64,000 nt of DNA from Nymphaea colorata (taxonomy: Eukaryota > Streptophyta > Magnoliopsida > Nymphaeales > Nymphaeaceae), in contig NC_045144.1 in assembly GCF_008831285.2 (NCBI RefSeq), positions 24,445,716-24,509,715 on the forward strand, in the 5' to 3' direction. The notes below the pieces were generated by a model. The model worked only from the letters and a program-made list of their open reading frames with translations. It was not told the origin of the DNA and did not search any database. The position numbers and the translations under genes were made by a program. Positions 1-11,935 of this stretch are shown here, in pieces; within the stretch, counting starts at the first letter, position 1, and every line of letters begins with the position of its first letter.

Positions 1-720
1 TCTTCCCAATCTTAGGCTAAGTTTGTTTTTTGCACTTAAATCGAAGTGGTTTATATATGCCTTCATGGTGCACCAAAATTTTGTTCGCATGCATGTGATC
101 TGCCACATGGTGAACGAAGGTTTTCGACAATGAAATTGGGATCGGTAGTCAATGGATTTACTTTATCAAGAATGCCTTGATGGCAAAGGCTAAATTAAAA
201 ATAATTTAAATTTTGAATTTTGGCTCCAAAACTCCCTATAAATACCCTCACAATCCTCCCTCTTGGGCATGAGCTCTCGCATAATTTTTAGTGCTTTCTC
301 ACTTGAAATTTTAAAATGTTTCCTTAGTTTTTTTCTTTCCATTTCTCTCTTCCGCTCTTCTTCATTTTCTCCAATATTGGAAGCAAGTTTCTCCAAGTTC
401 AAACTCTTCATGGGAACAAGAGGAGACCTCTTAAAGGGATATTTTCATCATTTTGGAGCTTCATCCAAGGCGATCCTTAGATCATTCAAAGAAGGAGACT
501 GATTTCTAATATCATCTATATTCGAGGTATGTAGTCCTCCATTTTATTTTCATTTCCTCTTGCCACTTCCCCATGGCCGTGCAAGAAAACACTAAAGATT
601 TCCTCTTCGGAGTCAAGAGCTACTCATGAGTGCACTGGGAGTATGAGCAAGGTGAAATAAATTCCATTTCTTCATTTATGTCCAAAAAATATACTTGTTA
701 TATGTTTGAGATGATGTTCA
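1..720 (+). repeat. Retroelement-like leader region (LTR or its flank)
   Basis: No gene is seen here. A TATA-like box at 237-244 is followed by a CT-rich, purine/pyrimidine-skewed stretch and a GT-AG style boundary near 525-535, which resembles the U3/R/leader part of a plant LTR retrotransposon. The short ORFs on both strands are low-complexity (Lys/Arg/Glu-rich or Ser/Phe-rich) and not credible proteins. No LTR end, primer-binding site or partner LTR is visible, so the assignment is an inference. It could equally be the promoter of an unseen gene. Confidence 0.3.
237..244 (+). promoter_or_regulatory. Candidate TATA box
   Basis: The motif TATAAATA stands in a locally GC-richer context (CTCC before, CCCTC after), as in plant core promoters. 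A pyrimidine-rich leader follows. It probably belongs to the retroelement-like leader around it. Confidence 0.35.
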
Positions 721-750
721 TGCGTGATATACTGACTCGGGGAAGTCATT

Positions 751-1660
751 CTCTAATCATGTAGGATCAATGCATCCATACATTCACTTTTGCTTCGCAT
801 CACGAATGATCCCAAACATATCTCTAAAAGAACTTAAGAAAGATGAGACATAGCTCTAACTAGGTAGGAGCCAAACTGGAGTAAAATCTCAAACCTATTT
901 AACTTCTTAAGAGAACACTAATTCGACTTCAAAAGTGATTTTCAAGGGTTTCTATATAATATTTGTAAATATCTCCCCATTCAAGATTTTACTCAAATCA
1001 AAGCATATGACTCTTCAAAAACTTTCTCAAAATCTTGAAACATCAAATCTTCAACATTTTTCTCAAACACTACACCACATTTAGAATGAACAAGATGTTT
1101 AAACCAAAACAAAATGCATCAAGAATAAATATAGCCCTTGGATTGATTACCCCCAGTAAAGGCGCAGGAAACGGTCATTCCTCGTACTGGTGGGCGAGTA
1201 CCTTTCTCTCTCATTCAAAAATAAAAACCTCATTTTTCAAGAGCACTCCAAAATCCAATAAATTTTTGTGGATGTAGACACTATTCTTCTTGGTATGCCT
1301 GTTAATTTGTGAACCCCATCAAATTTCCCCACTTTGTTCCTTTTGCCCATCTATTAAAGTGCTGAATTATTTGGGAAATCCTTCTCCAGGGCAACCCAGA
1401 TTCATGGATCCTTCCAAAGTTCTCACTTTATATGGGTGTGGAAGTGTGGCTGGAAAGGAAAGGATGGAGAGTTGGAAATGCAGGCAAGAGAAATTACACA
1501 TTTTCATAAATGAAAATGGTGGCAAGAACTGAGATCTAGATGGTGATGGACCAGATCTAACATTGTAAGAGCTTTACAATCCGCATAAAACATTGAACCA
1601 CCATTCCTGGTTTTGAACGTGCAGTTCAAATTTGCAAGATTCAACATTAGGATATGTCAG
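751..1660 (+). repeat. Dispersed-repeat-like start of copy A
   Basis: No gene recognised. A block at 1,140-1,215 (ATTACCCCCAGTAAAGGC, then CTCGTACTGG and CTTTCTCTC) recurs in copy B (17,020-17,095) and, more diverged, in both arms of the inverted duplication (about 47,895-47,955 and 58,438-58,505, opposite strands). This marks it as part of a dispersed element family, probably an LTR retrotransposon. Confidence 0.4.
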
Positions 1661-1695
1661 CCTGGTTTTTCTAGTTTTGGAATGAAGCAACATAC

Positions 1696-1866
1696 CTTTT
1701 CAACTAGAATAGTGTTATCAGTTTCAATCTTGCTAACACCTGATTTAATCTTTTGAGCATTATGGATGACAAAGACAACCATTGCATAAGCTGACGGGTG
1801 GGCTTTAGTGGATGGACTAGGCTTTTTAAGCCAGCAGCAGTGGCAGCAGCAATAGAAGAGGAACAT
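1696..1866 (-). pseudogene. Unidentified exon fragment, copy A
   Basis: On the minus strand a reading frame contains PSPSTKAHPSAYAMVVFV and then KSGVSKIETDNTILVEK. It ends at a good splice donor (AAG|GTATGT; donor at 1,690-1,695). The C-terminal 45 or so residues are nearly identical in copy B although the upstream part differs, and the conserved frame plus donor suggests a former exon. I do not recognise the family. The Cys/Trp-rich start (FYCCCHCCW) looks like translated GCT-repeat DNA rather than protein. No flanking exon could be joined to it. Confidence 0.3.
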
Positions 1867-1997
1867 TTATTTGAGAATAGTTTAGAATAGATATCTGCTC
1901 TTTATTGTCATTATATTTAGAATTGCACTATATTCAATTGAATTTTTGAGTTTTCTCTACCTCCTTGAATTTTCTTGAGATGAAATAAGTTTTTTTT

Positions 1998-2032
1998 CTC
2001 TCTCTGTCTTTCTATCTATCCATCTATCTATC

Positions 2033-2071
<39 letters not shown>

Positions 2072-2078
2072 TTATATA
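1998..2078. repeat. CT/ATCT/AT microsatellite, copy A
   Basis: CT-rich run, then CTAT repeats and about 15 AT units followed by TTTA repeats. The counterpart in copy B (17,850-17,973) is longer. Confidence 0.9.
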
Positions 2079-2084
2079 TATATA

Positions 2085-2335
2085 ACAAATGGCTACATTA
2101 GCCATGGTTGTTTTCATAGCCAATGCACAAATAAGCAGTAATAGCCACTGCTAAAAACATTGCTAATGGTCCAAGTAAACCGTGGCTGATGGATGCAATA
2201 GCCACAGTCTAAGGTACGGCAAAAGGTCAATAGCCACAAGGGCTATTTCCCCATTGATGAAGGTATTTCCATCCATAGTTTTGGGTCTATTAGCTGTGGT
2301 TTTGACCATGGCTAATGACCTTTTTGTTATATCCA
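2085..2335. repeat. Transposon-like subterminal repeat cluster, copy A
   Basis: Many short motifs of the type GGCTA/TAGCC and CCATGGCTAAT occur in both orientations over 250 bp, as in subterminal regions of plant DNA transposons. Termini were not resolved. The same cluster lies at 17,977-18,225 in copy B. Confidence 0.35.
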
Positions 2336-2539
2336 CCGATTCTTTTCTTCCCATCCCTCATCTTTTAGGGCCTGATATTATTTAGTAGATGATTGATTTC
2401 CATTCCTTTTTGGATAGAATGAAAACAAGGGAAAGGAAGATCCAATATTTCTGGTATTTTTCTTTAAATTAGATCAAAAGGAGGAAGAAAAAGGGAGGAT
2501 GGAAAGAGGAAGAAGGAGAAGGGAAAGAAAGTAGGCAAA

Positions 2540-2748
2540 ATGGCATACTAGGTGGATGATGGCTACGATTACTTGTTCAAGATCTTTGACTCTAGTGTCA
2601 GAATGTCAAACCTCCTCTCGAGGTTCCCGAGGAAAGACTTAGGCCTTGAGTCAAAGTCAACAATTGACGTCGAGTTCGAACTGGGAACATCCACGTGGAT
2701 GATATGGTCATGAAAGCACATATTTGGGATACCACAAGCCAGAAACAG
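2540..2748 (+). pseudogene. Rab11/RABA GTPase exon 1 pseudogene, copy A
   Basis: The reading [14 protein letters not shown], then MSNLLSRF, then [11 protein letters not shown] follows the order of plant Rab11 (RABA) GTPases: N-terminus, switch I region, and after a frameshift a degraded HIWDT-like G3 box. These proteins act in trans-Golgi and endosome trafficking. The start codon is kept, but codon 4 is TAG, the P-loop is degraded (no GDSGVGKS-type motif), and a further stop and frameshift follow. The match ends near CAG|TGAGTG, about where RABA genes have their intron. No second exon is visible downstream. The lesions shared with copy B, including MAY*, show the gene was dead before the duplication. 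Confidence 0.75.
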
Positions 2749-3049
2749 TGAGTGATATGGCTGGATTTTCATGGTTTTTTTATTCGGTTTATGAATTTTT
2801 CTGGTTTTATTTTGTGATTTTTGAGCACTTGAGGGAATGGCTCTGGTGGCTCATTGTCTTTACAGCTTAGGGCTTTTACTTTTCCACCATGATCAAATAC
2901 ATGGATCTATCTCTCCTCCATTCTTTCCCCATTTTGTTCTTTATAGTGTTTGCACATGATTGATGTAGATTAGGTGCCTAATTTTTTTCATATTGAAATT
3001 CTATACCCTGCAATTACTCACAATTTTAATTGTTTACAGCTTCAGAAAA

Positions 3050-3250
3050 TTGTCTTCTCCCTGTGCTTCTTAGACATGGTCGAGCCACAATGATAGATTT
3101 TTTGTTCTCTTTGAGCATCTTAGCGTTGTCTAACTCCACAAGTACTTGCATCTTCGCATTTTCTACAATTTCTAGCTCCTCTGCATTCAGACACTACTTT
3201 TTGTACCTTGTCAAGCTCAAGGTCCACAAGCTCGTCCTTAGTGTATCCTA
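3050..3250 (-). pseudogene. Coiled-coil exon remnant, copy A
   Basis: On the minus strand, two frames separated by one apparent 1-bp frameshift read DELVDLELDKVQKVVSEC and then AEELEIVENAKMQVLVELDN, a heptad-like, Glu/Leu/Lys-rich pattern typical of plant coiled-coil proteins. It loosely resembles WEB/DUF827 proteins of chloroplast movement, but that is a weak guess. Copy B (18,925-19,140) has the same arrangement and the same frameshift, so it decayed before duplication. Confidence 0.3.
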
Positions 3251-3254
3251 AAGA

Positions 3255-6200
3255 AACCAAAAAAGTAAGTTCTCATTACTTGATGCAGTTGCATGAATCC
3301 AAATGGTGAGGATGTTCTTCGTGAAAATGCTATAGTAAGGCAAGAGGTAATAGCGACTACAGTTGATGAGAATGTAGCTGTTCAAGTTTGTGAACTTAGA
3401 AAATCATATCCTAGAAAAGGTTGATCTGTAAGTTTTAGTATAGCGCATGTGGTTAGTCAGTTCATAAGAAACATGCTTTTGCACTCCATTGTTACTCTTT
3501 CATTTCTATTTGAACTTCTTTGTCCAGGCTTTCCTCTCTTTGGCATGCTTAATAGTTACATACTTCTGTTGAGCACATAGATTCTATCTCACTGTCTTTA
3601 GTTGCATAATAAACTAAGGTAATCAAACGTGCCATAGTTTCGTGCTGCATAACTGACATTCTCTAGACAGTAGAACCCTGTTAGTGCAGCAAGTGATAGA
3701 CAGCGAAACGATGATCAGTCTTGCAGAAATGAAACCAGGTCTTTAACTTAATTCACCTGAAGGTTCAGTCAAAATAGTAGTTGTAGTAATATATATTGTG
3801 ATACTAGAAAGATATAGTAATATAGATAAAGATATAGGCTAAAAAAAAACTAAAACTGAGACATCAAAGATGGCTTCATGATGCCTGTTTTAGCAAGTGG
3901 TTTCAGCACTCATTTATGCATCAGATCTGCTAAAATTAAATGTTCATATTCCCAAATCAGGAGTTGGATATTGTGTCAACAAGTGGACTTGATTCAGATC
4001 GCAGCCATATATCTTTTTTAACTTTTAGGTCTGGCACATGGCATAGAATCCCATATTCTAGGCAGTTTTTTTATAAACATGGTGAAAGGTTGATCAACCA
4101 TCCCCGTAGATTAAGATGGTGCCATACATGTCATGTCTAACAAAAGTAGTAATAGATAAGGCACTTAAAACATGACTAAAAGTTACTCCAATTTTATTTT
4201 TCTACAAACTAGAGGCCTTTCAGGGTAGAAGATGATGAACACTGTAATTAATACAGTATTTCTTTGGCATACATTATTGTATCATATAATTACTTTAATT
4301 TGAAGGGTCAGCCAAACCCCAGCTTGCTTTTGTAAAAAAAGCTTGGATAAATTGAGAATGGTTGAGTCTTTGACGATTCATGTATTAATAAGGCAAATTT
4401 TGCTAAAGGAAAACTACTTGAGGGTGGATTTGATTCAGATCTGCTCCATTTGGATCCATTTGAGTGATCCACATAACAATACCATGACCTGTTTCTTCAA
4501 GGTACAAGAGGCTCTTCAGTTTTTTTCTTCATTCTGTTGATATAATCAACTTGATGTGAGAACATAGCCTTGCTTTCCTTCTAAAATATCAATATAATAA
4601 GAGAAAAGTGCTAACTTATGTTTATATATATTTAGTAAACCAACTTGAACACAAGTACGTGCAAAAACCACTTGTAGATTTTATGTGCTGAGATCAGTCA
4701 TGTTTCTACCCCAAACAAACAGTTTTATAACTATGTCACATGGATGCGGGGTGCAGGTGCGAGATGCAGCAAGGTCCAAAAAAACTTTGGTGTGGGTGCA
4801 AACAGAATGATAGAAACAGAAATATAAAATATCATAGGATGACTTGATGACAACAAAAAACAAAAAATGATTGGAAATCAGCTGGAGTCACCAAAATGTT
4901 CAAAAGAAGGAATCGGCAGTAGTTGGGGAAAATGGGTAAATCAGCTAACGCATTTCAATTGAATGTTGGGAATGTCTAGTTGAGATGTGGGGAGGGGAAA
5001 ACCGTCATCTAACCAGTAGGTTGGCCGAAAAACAACGTGAAATCCAGCAAAAATAGTGTGAAGGGCATCGGCTGATGAGGGAGTTGAGTGGACCTACCTG
5101 AACCAAGTGGACATCGAGGAAGCCCTGTGGCACAAAGGGACCGGAGCAGTCAGGTAGGCAACAAAAATTCGACCAAAGAGGAACGACAGCACCCAAGAGT
5201 CAGTGTTTGCCGGTGAGTTTTAGGATGCTGGAAAGAAGAAATTTGTCAGAGAGAACCATGATTTGCTGAAAATCTTTGTCGGCTGTTGGAAACAAGATTC
5301 TCACGAACCGCAGGAGCAGCAGTCTTCGTCGACCGTCATCAGTTGAAGGGCTTCAATGAAGCCCTAATACGAGAGAAGAAGACCCTTGTTTGACAAGGGT
5401 TTATGATTTTTCAAGTTTAAAAAAGGAAATCACTAAAAAGAGGACATATTTGTCCTCCGCTTGTCCTGACCACACCCAACTCGTCATTGACCAGAGTTGG
5501 GTGCATCTCCGACGTGCCATCTTTTCCAACAGGTGTGGTAGACTGCTCTGGACATGTGTTGACCATGTCGAGTGCCATATCTGGCCGCACCCGCTTGGGT
5601 GAAGATGCAGCGTCCTGTTTGCTGAATTCTTATGACATAGTTTTACACTTTTATCCTTTATTGGATGCACATTGAATTTTTGAACTTACGTGGATTGGAA
5701 AAGTTTGTTTCTAAATGTTTCTTAGGTTGTTATGTTACAAAAAATTGGCTCTTTGTGAAAAAAATTTCTTACATAATACCACTTCATTCTTAATGGGTCA
5801 CCTTTTAGATATATATATATATATATATTTGTTTTAAGGTGTTTCACATTAGATTCCATTCTCCTTTTGTATACAAAAGGCATATTCACCATTTCTAGCT
5901 GATGAAGTCTGGTGTTTGGGAAGATTGGTGAAGATGGTGTTTTTCATAAACGTCTTAATGAGGAGAACATTCATACAATGAAGGATATTATGGCATTTCT
6001 ATCTATGGATTTTCATAGGTTGAGGAGCATAATTTTCTTCATTCTTTTGTCTTTCTTCTCAAGTGCTTTGAGCTTTCCATCGCAATGACCCTTCTTATTC
6101 AGACACTTGCGTTAAATGCTGGACTAGATGAAATATACTTCAATATGGGGTTCGATAATGGTTAATTTATTTTATCAGATTAGTAAGCTCTTGCAAAAGA

Positions 6201-6530
6201 ACTAGTATTTCAGGATGACTATTTTTCTTCTTCTCTCTCCTTTTTCGTAAATTACTACTATATGATCTCTTGTGGCACAATTGGTTTTTTCTTTGAATTC
6301 CATTACGTTATGCTCAGCTTTCTAGAGATGGTCCAATAAAGAAGCCTAACCAAAAATGTTTTTCCAAATTCAATTGAAGGTGGTGAATTGGTTAATATTG
6401 ATATACTTCTTTATGGCACTGCAATCACATACGCGGCATAATATAGGTTTTTGGATATGCTCTGAGACTTCTATTTCATCCTAATGACAGTTTTCCTATT
6501 TGGACTGAACATTTAAAATAATTGAGTTAT
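3255..6530. other. Intergenic part of copy A, no gene recognised
   Basis: AT-rich DNA aligning with copy B 19,145-22,370. Short ORFs at 3,940-4,540 and 5,005-5,670 are present but show no domain, and copy B changes their frames. A GC-richer stretch at 5,010-5,610 has the look of a former promoter/leader or exon on either strand, but I cannot assign it. A short AT microsatellite lies at 5,810-5,830. Confidence 0.5.
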
Positions 6531-6534
6531 GCAG

Positions 6535-6825
6535 ATGCCTCCAGCTAAGCTTGAAGCTTTACTATCTCAGTTATTGCCTAGATATGTATATAACTTAATC
6601 CTATCTCAGTTCTGGTCAGCTCTATATCGGAGATCTAAAGATACACCACTCCTTATTTTGCTTAGCATTATATCACCATCTGATGGTGACAAACAACATT
6701 ATAATCATGATGTTCTTCATTGTCAACGTCATATTAATTGCATATACTTGTTTTGTTTGAGAAATAATTTGGTTGAAGTGTATTTGCATTACTATATTGA
6801 CAACACTAAGTCTGGCATTATCTAG
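6535..6825 (+). pseudogene. Possible exon, unidentified, copy A
   Basis: A 97-residue frame begins MPPAKLEALLSQLLPRYVYN directly after an intron-acceptor-like TTATGCAG. Copy B (22,378-22,625) keeps the first 84 residues open with few changes, then stops. No family recognised. A short exon-like piece near 7,052-7,090 (AG|GAATGAGCTTC...CTG|GTAGATT) lies before the CT microsatellite. It could be real exon debris or chance. Confidence 0.2.
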
Positions 6826-7093
6826 TCACTTGAAAAGTGTGAAATTGAAACTATCTTTGAGATATATGCTTGATATGTTTGATTTTACCTCAGCTTAGTA
6901 GTCATTCCAAGCATTGAATCTTGTTGGTTTATTTCTGCTCTGTGATGTGATTGTTGTTGTCTTGCTGCTTTTGTTTTGATGTGGCAGTATGTTTTCTTTC
7001 CACTGTAACATGATCATGTGTCAATCTTTCTTTGAATTTGTTGAGAGACAGGAATGAGCTTCAATGAAGCTGCAAGGCTCTTACAACTGGTAG

Positions 7094-7226
<133 letters not shown>

Positions 7227-7597
7227 GTGATAGTCAACAATACCTTTTTTTTTTCAATAATCTAAATACCCTACAAGAATTATGACATATAGTAATGCAA
7301 CAATACCAATCGTTACAATAAGTATGGGACTTTTCCAACACAATGTGAAATTAATGAAAGATATATCAGTATCATTCCTAGACTCTTATCCTTCATTTGT
7401 TTGATGTTTGTTAGCATACTGTGCTTCATTCTCTGTTGGATGAGTTATCCCCTAACTACTAACTATTTGATATCACATGAAACATCTTATCTTCGACAAT
7501 GACAGCTCTAGGCACTTGGTGGTGTCCTCTATTCTTTACTGAGATTATTTACTAAGACTTCTTTGTTCACGCACATGCAATAAATTACTTGAGGCAT

Positions 7598-8110
7598 TTA
7601 GTGAAGCATTACCATTTTTAGATGTATATAGGAAGCATTCCTTATCTGGAATAATTTCACTGGGTGAAGGATGGTTTCCCAAGATTCAGATTGGCTCAAA
7701 GATTGAGCCGCTTCCTTATGAAAGACATCATTTAATATCCCATCTATTAGACCAAGTGGCGATGAGGAATTATCCTCATCTGTACTTGCAGCCAGCACAA
7801 TCGGAGGAGATTTAGATGTATCCCCATCAAAAAATTTTGCTTCATCTCTGTCATTGTTGGCTTGCACAGTATTCCATCTAGTTTGCAAGTGCAGTCGAAA
7901 ATTCAATGCACTTGGGACAATAAGTTGTTATTTGTCCATACTCATTTTGTGCGCATGTGGAGATGGTTTCATCTGAGGATTGGCCCAAGTTGGTCAACTT
8001 TACGTCATGTGAGTTTGGCCTTTGAAAACTCTTCCCTAGTATTGACATCATTTTTTGCTGAGCATTTGCCACAAGTTCCAGCAATGGAAGAGAAAATCTC
8101 TTTTTACAGA
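7598..8110 (-). pseudogene. Unidentified gene remnant on minus strand, copy A
   Basis: Minus-strand frames read AGTCGKCSAKNDVNTREEF, NLGQSSDETISTCAQNEYG, ITTYCPKCIEFSTALAN, then TSKSPPIVLAASTDEDNSSS and SESWETILHPVKLF. The mixed composition with CxxC pairs looks like protein rather than chance. Copy A lacks about 5 bp near 8,010 relative to copy B, which breaks the frame. A TAG at 7,878-7,880 follows LAN. I do not recognise the family. Confidence 0.35.
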
Positions 8111-8139
8111 AAAGGGTTGCTCCTTATAGACAAATAAGT

Positions 8140-9245
8140 TTCACTTAGAATTGTTTCTCTTAGAAGTTTTACTAAGAAAAGAAAGTGGTACACTATGGAA
8201 AATGCTTCTTATAGTCCAGGTATGTTTGATTTGTTGTTTTGTCTGTATTAATATGTAGTCTAATTGTACAATTAGACAACCGCAGTTGCCTCCTTTTGTC
8301 ATTGATCCATATACACTAGGGCAAGTTGCAATCTCTCCTTATAATTCCCTTAAGTCTAATGATTCTATATTCCCTCTTTTCTTTCTTGTAATATTTGTTG
8401 AACAAGGTTGCCTATTGCATTTTCTTTACAGCTTATGTGTGAATATCTAGAGCTTGAATGTTTTTCTTATTGTTAAGAATATAAGATGAATGTCTAGTAA
8501 TGACTGATGTTTCTTTGTGCAATGCATGCATATAAGTAATTGATATGTCCAAACAGGCACCATTCAGATCCAAACAAGTTCCATAACAATAGGGTTTTGG
8601 AAAGCAAAACAAAGGTGGACATCTTGAATGCCTTGAAAGTGGTGTTTTCTGATCTGATCTTGTAACTAAGTTTCAGCTTGATCCTTCTGTTTTTGAAGTA
8701 CATCTAAGTTTCCCTAGCAATTTATGTTTTCCATATGTATATGGTTCACATAAATATAACTAACCTTTTGAATTTGCTAAGGCAGTGAAACATAAATAAG
8801 CAGGCACATAAATTGAAGAAAGTTAATCATACAAATATAAAATTTTGAATTCTAGTATGTATTTTTTAGGCTGATAAATAAACAAAATATTTTGCTTAGT
8901 TGGACCCTCAAAAGTTTGTTGTTGATAGCCTTTCAACAAGTATTTGTTCCCTTTTAACTGTTATATTTACTTCATACAGTCTTTGAATTTTTCGTTGTGT
9001 TAGCTTTTCCAAGAGAATTTTATTGGTTTTTATAAGAATCCTGTTGGTCTTGTTGATTGAAACTATTCATCAGAGTGCTAGCAGTTTAACTGACCTGATT
9101 ATAGGTCTATTATTGAACAGATTCATGGCTGGAGACTGACGAGTGCTGCAATAGGGACCAAGTAAAATATTGGCAACAATTTCCATTACATGGCAGATTT
9201 TGTTTGGGAGCTGCCTAGCCCCTACTCTCAGAGTGCATATTGAAA
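8140..9245. other. Intergenic part of copy A, no gene recognised
   Basis: AT-rich sequence closely matching copy B 23,855-24,860. No domain-bearing frame on either strand. Confidence 0.5.
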
Positions 9246-9255
9246 ATTTATGCTG

Positions 9256-9323
<68 letters not shown>
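9256..9323. repeat. AC/AT compound microsatellite, copy A
   Basis: About 19 AC units followed by about 14 AT units. Copy B has a different arrangement (AT, GACAC, AT) at 24,877-24,936. Frames crossing it give only repeated Cys/Val or Ile/Tyr and are artefacts. Confidence 0.95.
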
Positions 9324-9325
<2 letters not shown>

Positions 9326-9347
9326 AAAATTGAATAGTGACTCTGGG

Positions 9348-9540
9348 ATTTTAGAGTCACCGAGCCATCTAACTAGGACCGTCCCTTCTAACATGATGAA
9401 TGATTGAGAGAAAAATAAGGAAAAAAAAAGTGATGGGTATGTTTGTCATCTTATAATAGTTTACACTATTTTCTATTTGATTTTCTCTCAACCATCCATC
9501 TACTTTAGATAGACAGCTTTGCTTAGAAGGCTAGATGACT
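9348..9540. mobile_element. MITE-like element, right end interrupted, copy A
   Basis: Left end TTTTAGAGTCACCGAGCCAT; the inverted partner GGCTAGATGACT at the right stops where an AT run and the copy-A-specific block begin. The complete version lies at 24,961-25,160 in copy B. Internal sequence is AT-rich with no ORF. Confidence 0.5.
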
Positions 9541-9654
9541 ATATATATATATATATATTCACTTTGGCCCATTTATAAATTGCCAGCTGATGTTGCTAAA
9601 CTGCCACTGTTTTCATTGGCAATGGCTGGTGCTCTCTCGAAAACAGTAGCAGAG

Positions 9655-10180
9655 CAATGTGTGGGCTGTTGTGGGCACTGGGCAATTAGTAATGAAATCA
9701 AGGAAGTCATGGACGAGCCAACAAGGCGCCAAGGGCAATGGGCGACAGATGCTCAGTAAGGCTCTTTCTCTCAGTCTTTCTCTCTCTTCTTCTTCTTCTA
9801 ATTATTATTATTGTTCATATGATTAGTTTGATTTGGGCATTTCTATTTAAACTTTCTGCTTACTGTTTTAGGGATTTCAATTTGCCCCTTTTGATTACTA
9901 ATTTTGGGGTTTGTGGGCACTGGGCAGTGAAATCAACTAATCAATGGATGACTGATGAGACTGCAAGGGCCAAAGGGCGATGGCTAGCTGATGCTTCATG
10001 GACGCTCACTCGCACAATAAGTCACTCTCTTCTTCTTCTTCTTCTTTGTAGTTTCTAAGGTAAGTTTGATTTGGACATTTCTATTTAGGCAATTGAGCTT
10101 TTTTATTACTGTTTTGAGGATTTAACTTTACCACTTTTGGTTGCTGATTTTGGAGTCTGAGTTTGCCCCTTATGATTTTG
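9655..10180. repeat. Imperfect two-unit tandem repeat of about 250-260 bp
   Basis: GTGGGCACTGGGCA at 9,671 and 9,917 opens each unit. Both continue through a GGGCGA(C/T)xG motif, a CTCTTCTTCTTCTTC tract, TTTGATTTGG(G/A)CATTTCTATTTA and a TTTTGAGGATTT-like stretch. The units are clearly diverged. Confidence 0.6.
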
Positions 10181-11780
10181 CTTACGTTGACATTCATTAG
10201 ACGGTCTTAAATATAATCTCCAGTGGTCAGTCTTAATTTTTCTCATTTAAATGAGATGTGTGAAGAAAGTACCTGTGTGTCTGTAGTCGTGTTAACATTG
10301 AGAATAACATTGGCACCTTAAAGATACCATTTTCCCTCTTATTTATTTTTTATCCATCACTATAATGATTTGATTTTGCTTGTTGGGATCAATTGTAAGT
10401 TTTCCATAACTATAATTATTTGTTTTATTATAAAAGTAATTTCCAATTTAAGTTAAAAGATGTCTTATAAAATATGTATTAGTGTGCCACAGCCAAAAAT
10501 TTTTAACTCCGCCTTTGCTTACAAACAATTTCAACATGCTACAACTGACAACGGCTGCCATTGGCTAGCCGTTAGGGCAAAAGCCAATGCCAATAACCAT
10601 ACCCTACTGCAAGTGGGCTATGGGCGAGAGTATTGGTGGTTGCCAAGAGCTAGTTTTGCACGTCAATAACAGCTACCATCAGATGTGAACTTGTTAGTAA
10701 ATTGTGGTCGCTAATAAAAAAGTTTGGTTCTGTTTGAAGAAATTTTGGTAGCCAATAGATGAACTTATTAGTAAATTGTGGTTGCCTATAATTTTGTTAT
10801 TTTCCTGAATTTTTTTCAGTTTTTGTTACTTGACGTACAACGTATCTGCCTATGGGTGACCGTCAAACACATGTTTCGCAAGTCACATGCATATTTTTAG
10901 TTAGTTAAATGCAAATAACGTGCATTTTACTACTATGCCAAGAAAATAAAGGTAACATAGTTATCTTTGTATTAAGGAAGTGTATTTGTATATTTTTGAA
11001 GGGCATATAGTTGCTTTTGTGGTCAATAATTTCATGTTCCCACGCGATCTTCTTCTTTTACCAATATCTTTTGTTTTTGTTTTTCAAGTGTGTCCGATAT
11101 TTCATCACAGGGTAATTGAGAAAAACCATCGCAGCAGCTTTCGTCGTTGATGACATTTGTTCCGCTTGTTGGGACCTACGATTGAAAATGGCCAACGTTG
11201 TCGCTACAACTCATCGCGACCACCTTTGGTCTACTAGCCACAGAAAAAATTGTGGCTATTTAGGACCATCGACGCTAGCACAATACAAACAGGGTTCCTA
11301 TATATCTCTTTCTTTGGGCCATCTATGGTCCCTCATAGCATTTATCACTTTTGAAAAGAAAGCACCAGCCATTGTTTTATTTACTACAAGCGCTAAGATC
11401 ATAAAAAATGAAAAAGACTTGTATGGCCAGCAATGCTGAATATGCACAAGTTTCATTTCTCTCGCAGATCTCTAATAGACAAGCACCCATAGTTTGCTTA
11501 CATATGTGCATGTGGCTGGTTGTGCAGGATTGTTGGCTGGTTGCTAACACCAGCCACTACGCCGTCAGGTAGTCTTATGAGTCAAGTAATCATGTAAAAA
11601 AATTAGAATAAAGGTCAATTTTAGCTTTTTTTTTTGTTTTACTTATAGTTTTGGGCATTAATCGTGGTTCGATTGGAAAAGTAGCCTATAAAATTCATTA
11701 GAAAAGGACTGAACCAAGCATTGGACTGTCAGATTTAAGGATGACATATCTATATAGGAAAACTGAAATCAGACGTCCAT

Positions 11781-11935
11781 TTCTGTGGCCGGAAGGGTTT
11801 TTTTTTTTGTGTTGTTAAAATCTGTCACAATAGATGTATTCTGTCTAAATAAATTCTGAGCCCTTTATTTCTGTGGTTGGATGGTTTTTGTCTTGTTTGT
11901 GTTGTTAAAATCTGTCACAATAGATGTATTCTGTC
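11781..11935. repeat. Direct repeat, two units of about 70 bp
   Basis: TTCTGTGGxxGGAxGGTTTT and, near each unit's end, TGTCACAATAGATGTATTCT occur twice with about 85 bp between corresponding positions. Confidence 0.8.

Noticed and set aside
5401-5675. Overlapping ORFs on both strands in a GC-richer patch
   Set aside because: Copy B (21,266-21,502) changes frame and length, and no domain is recognisable on either strand.
9070-9360. ORF with Ile-Tyr and Cys-Val runs
   Set aside because: It is a translation of the AC/AT microsatellite.
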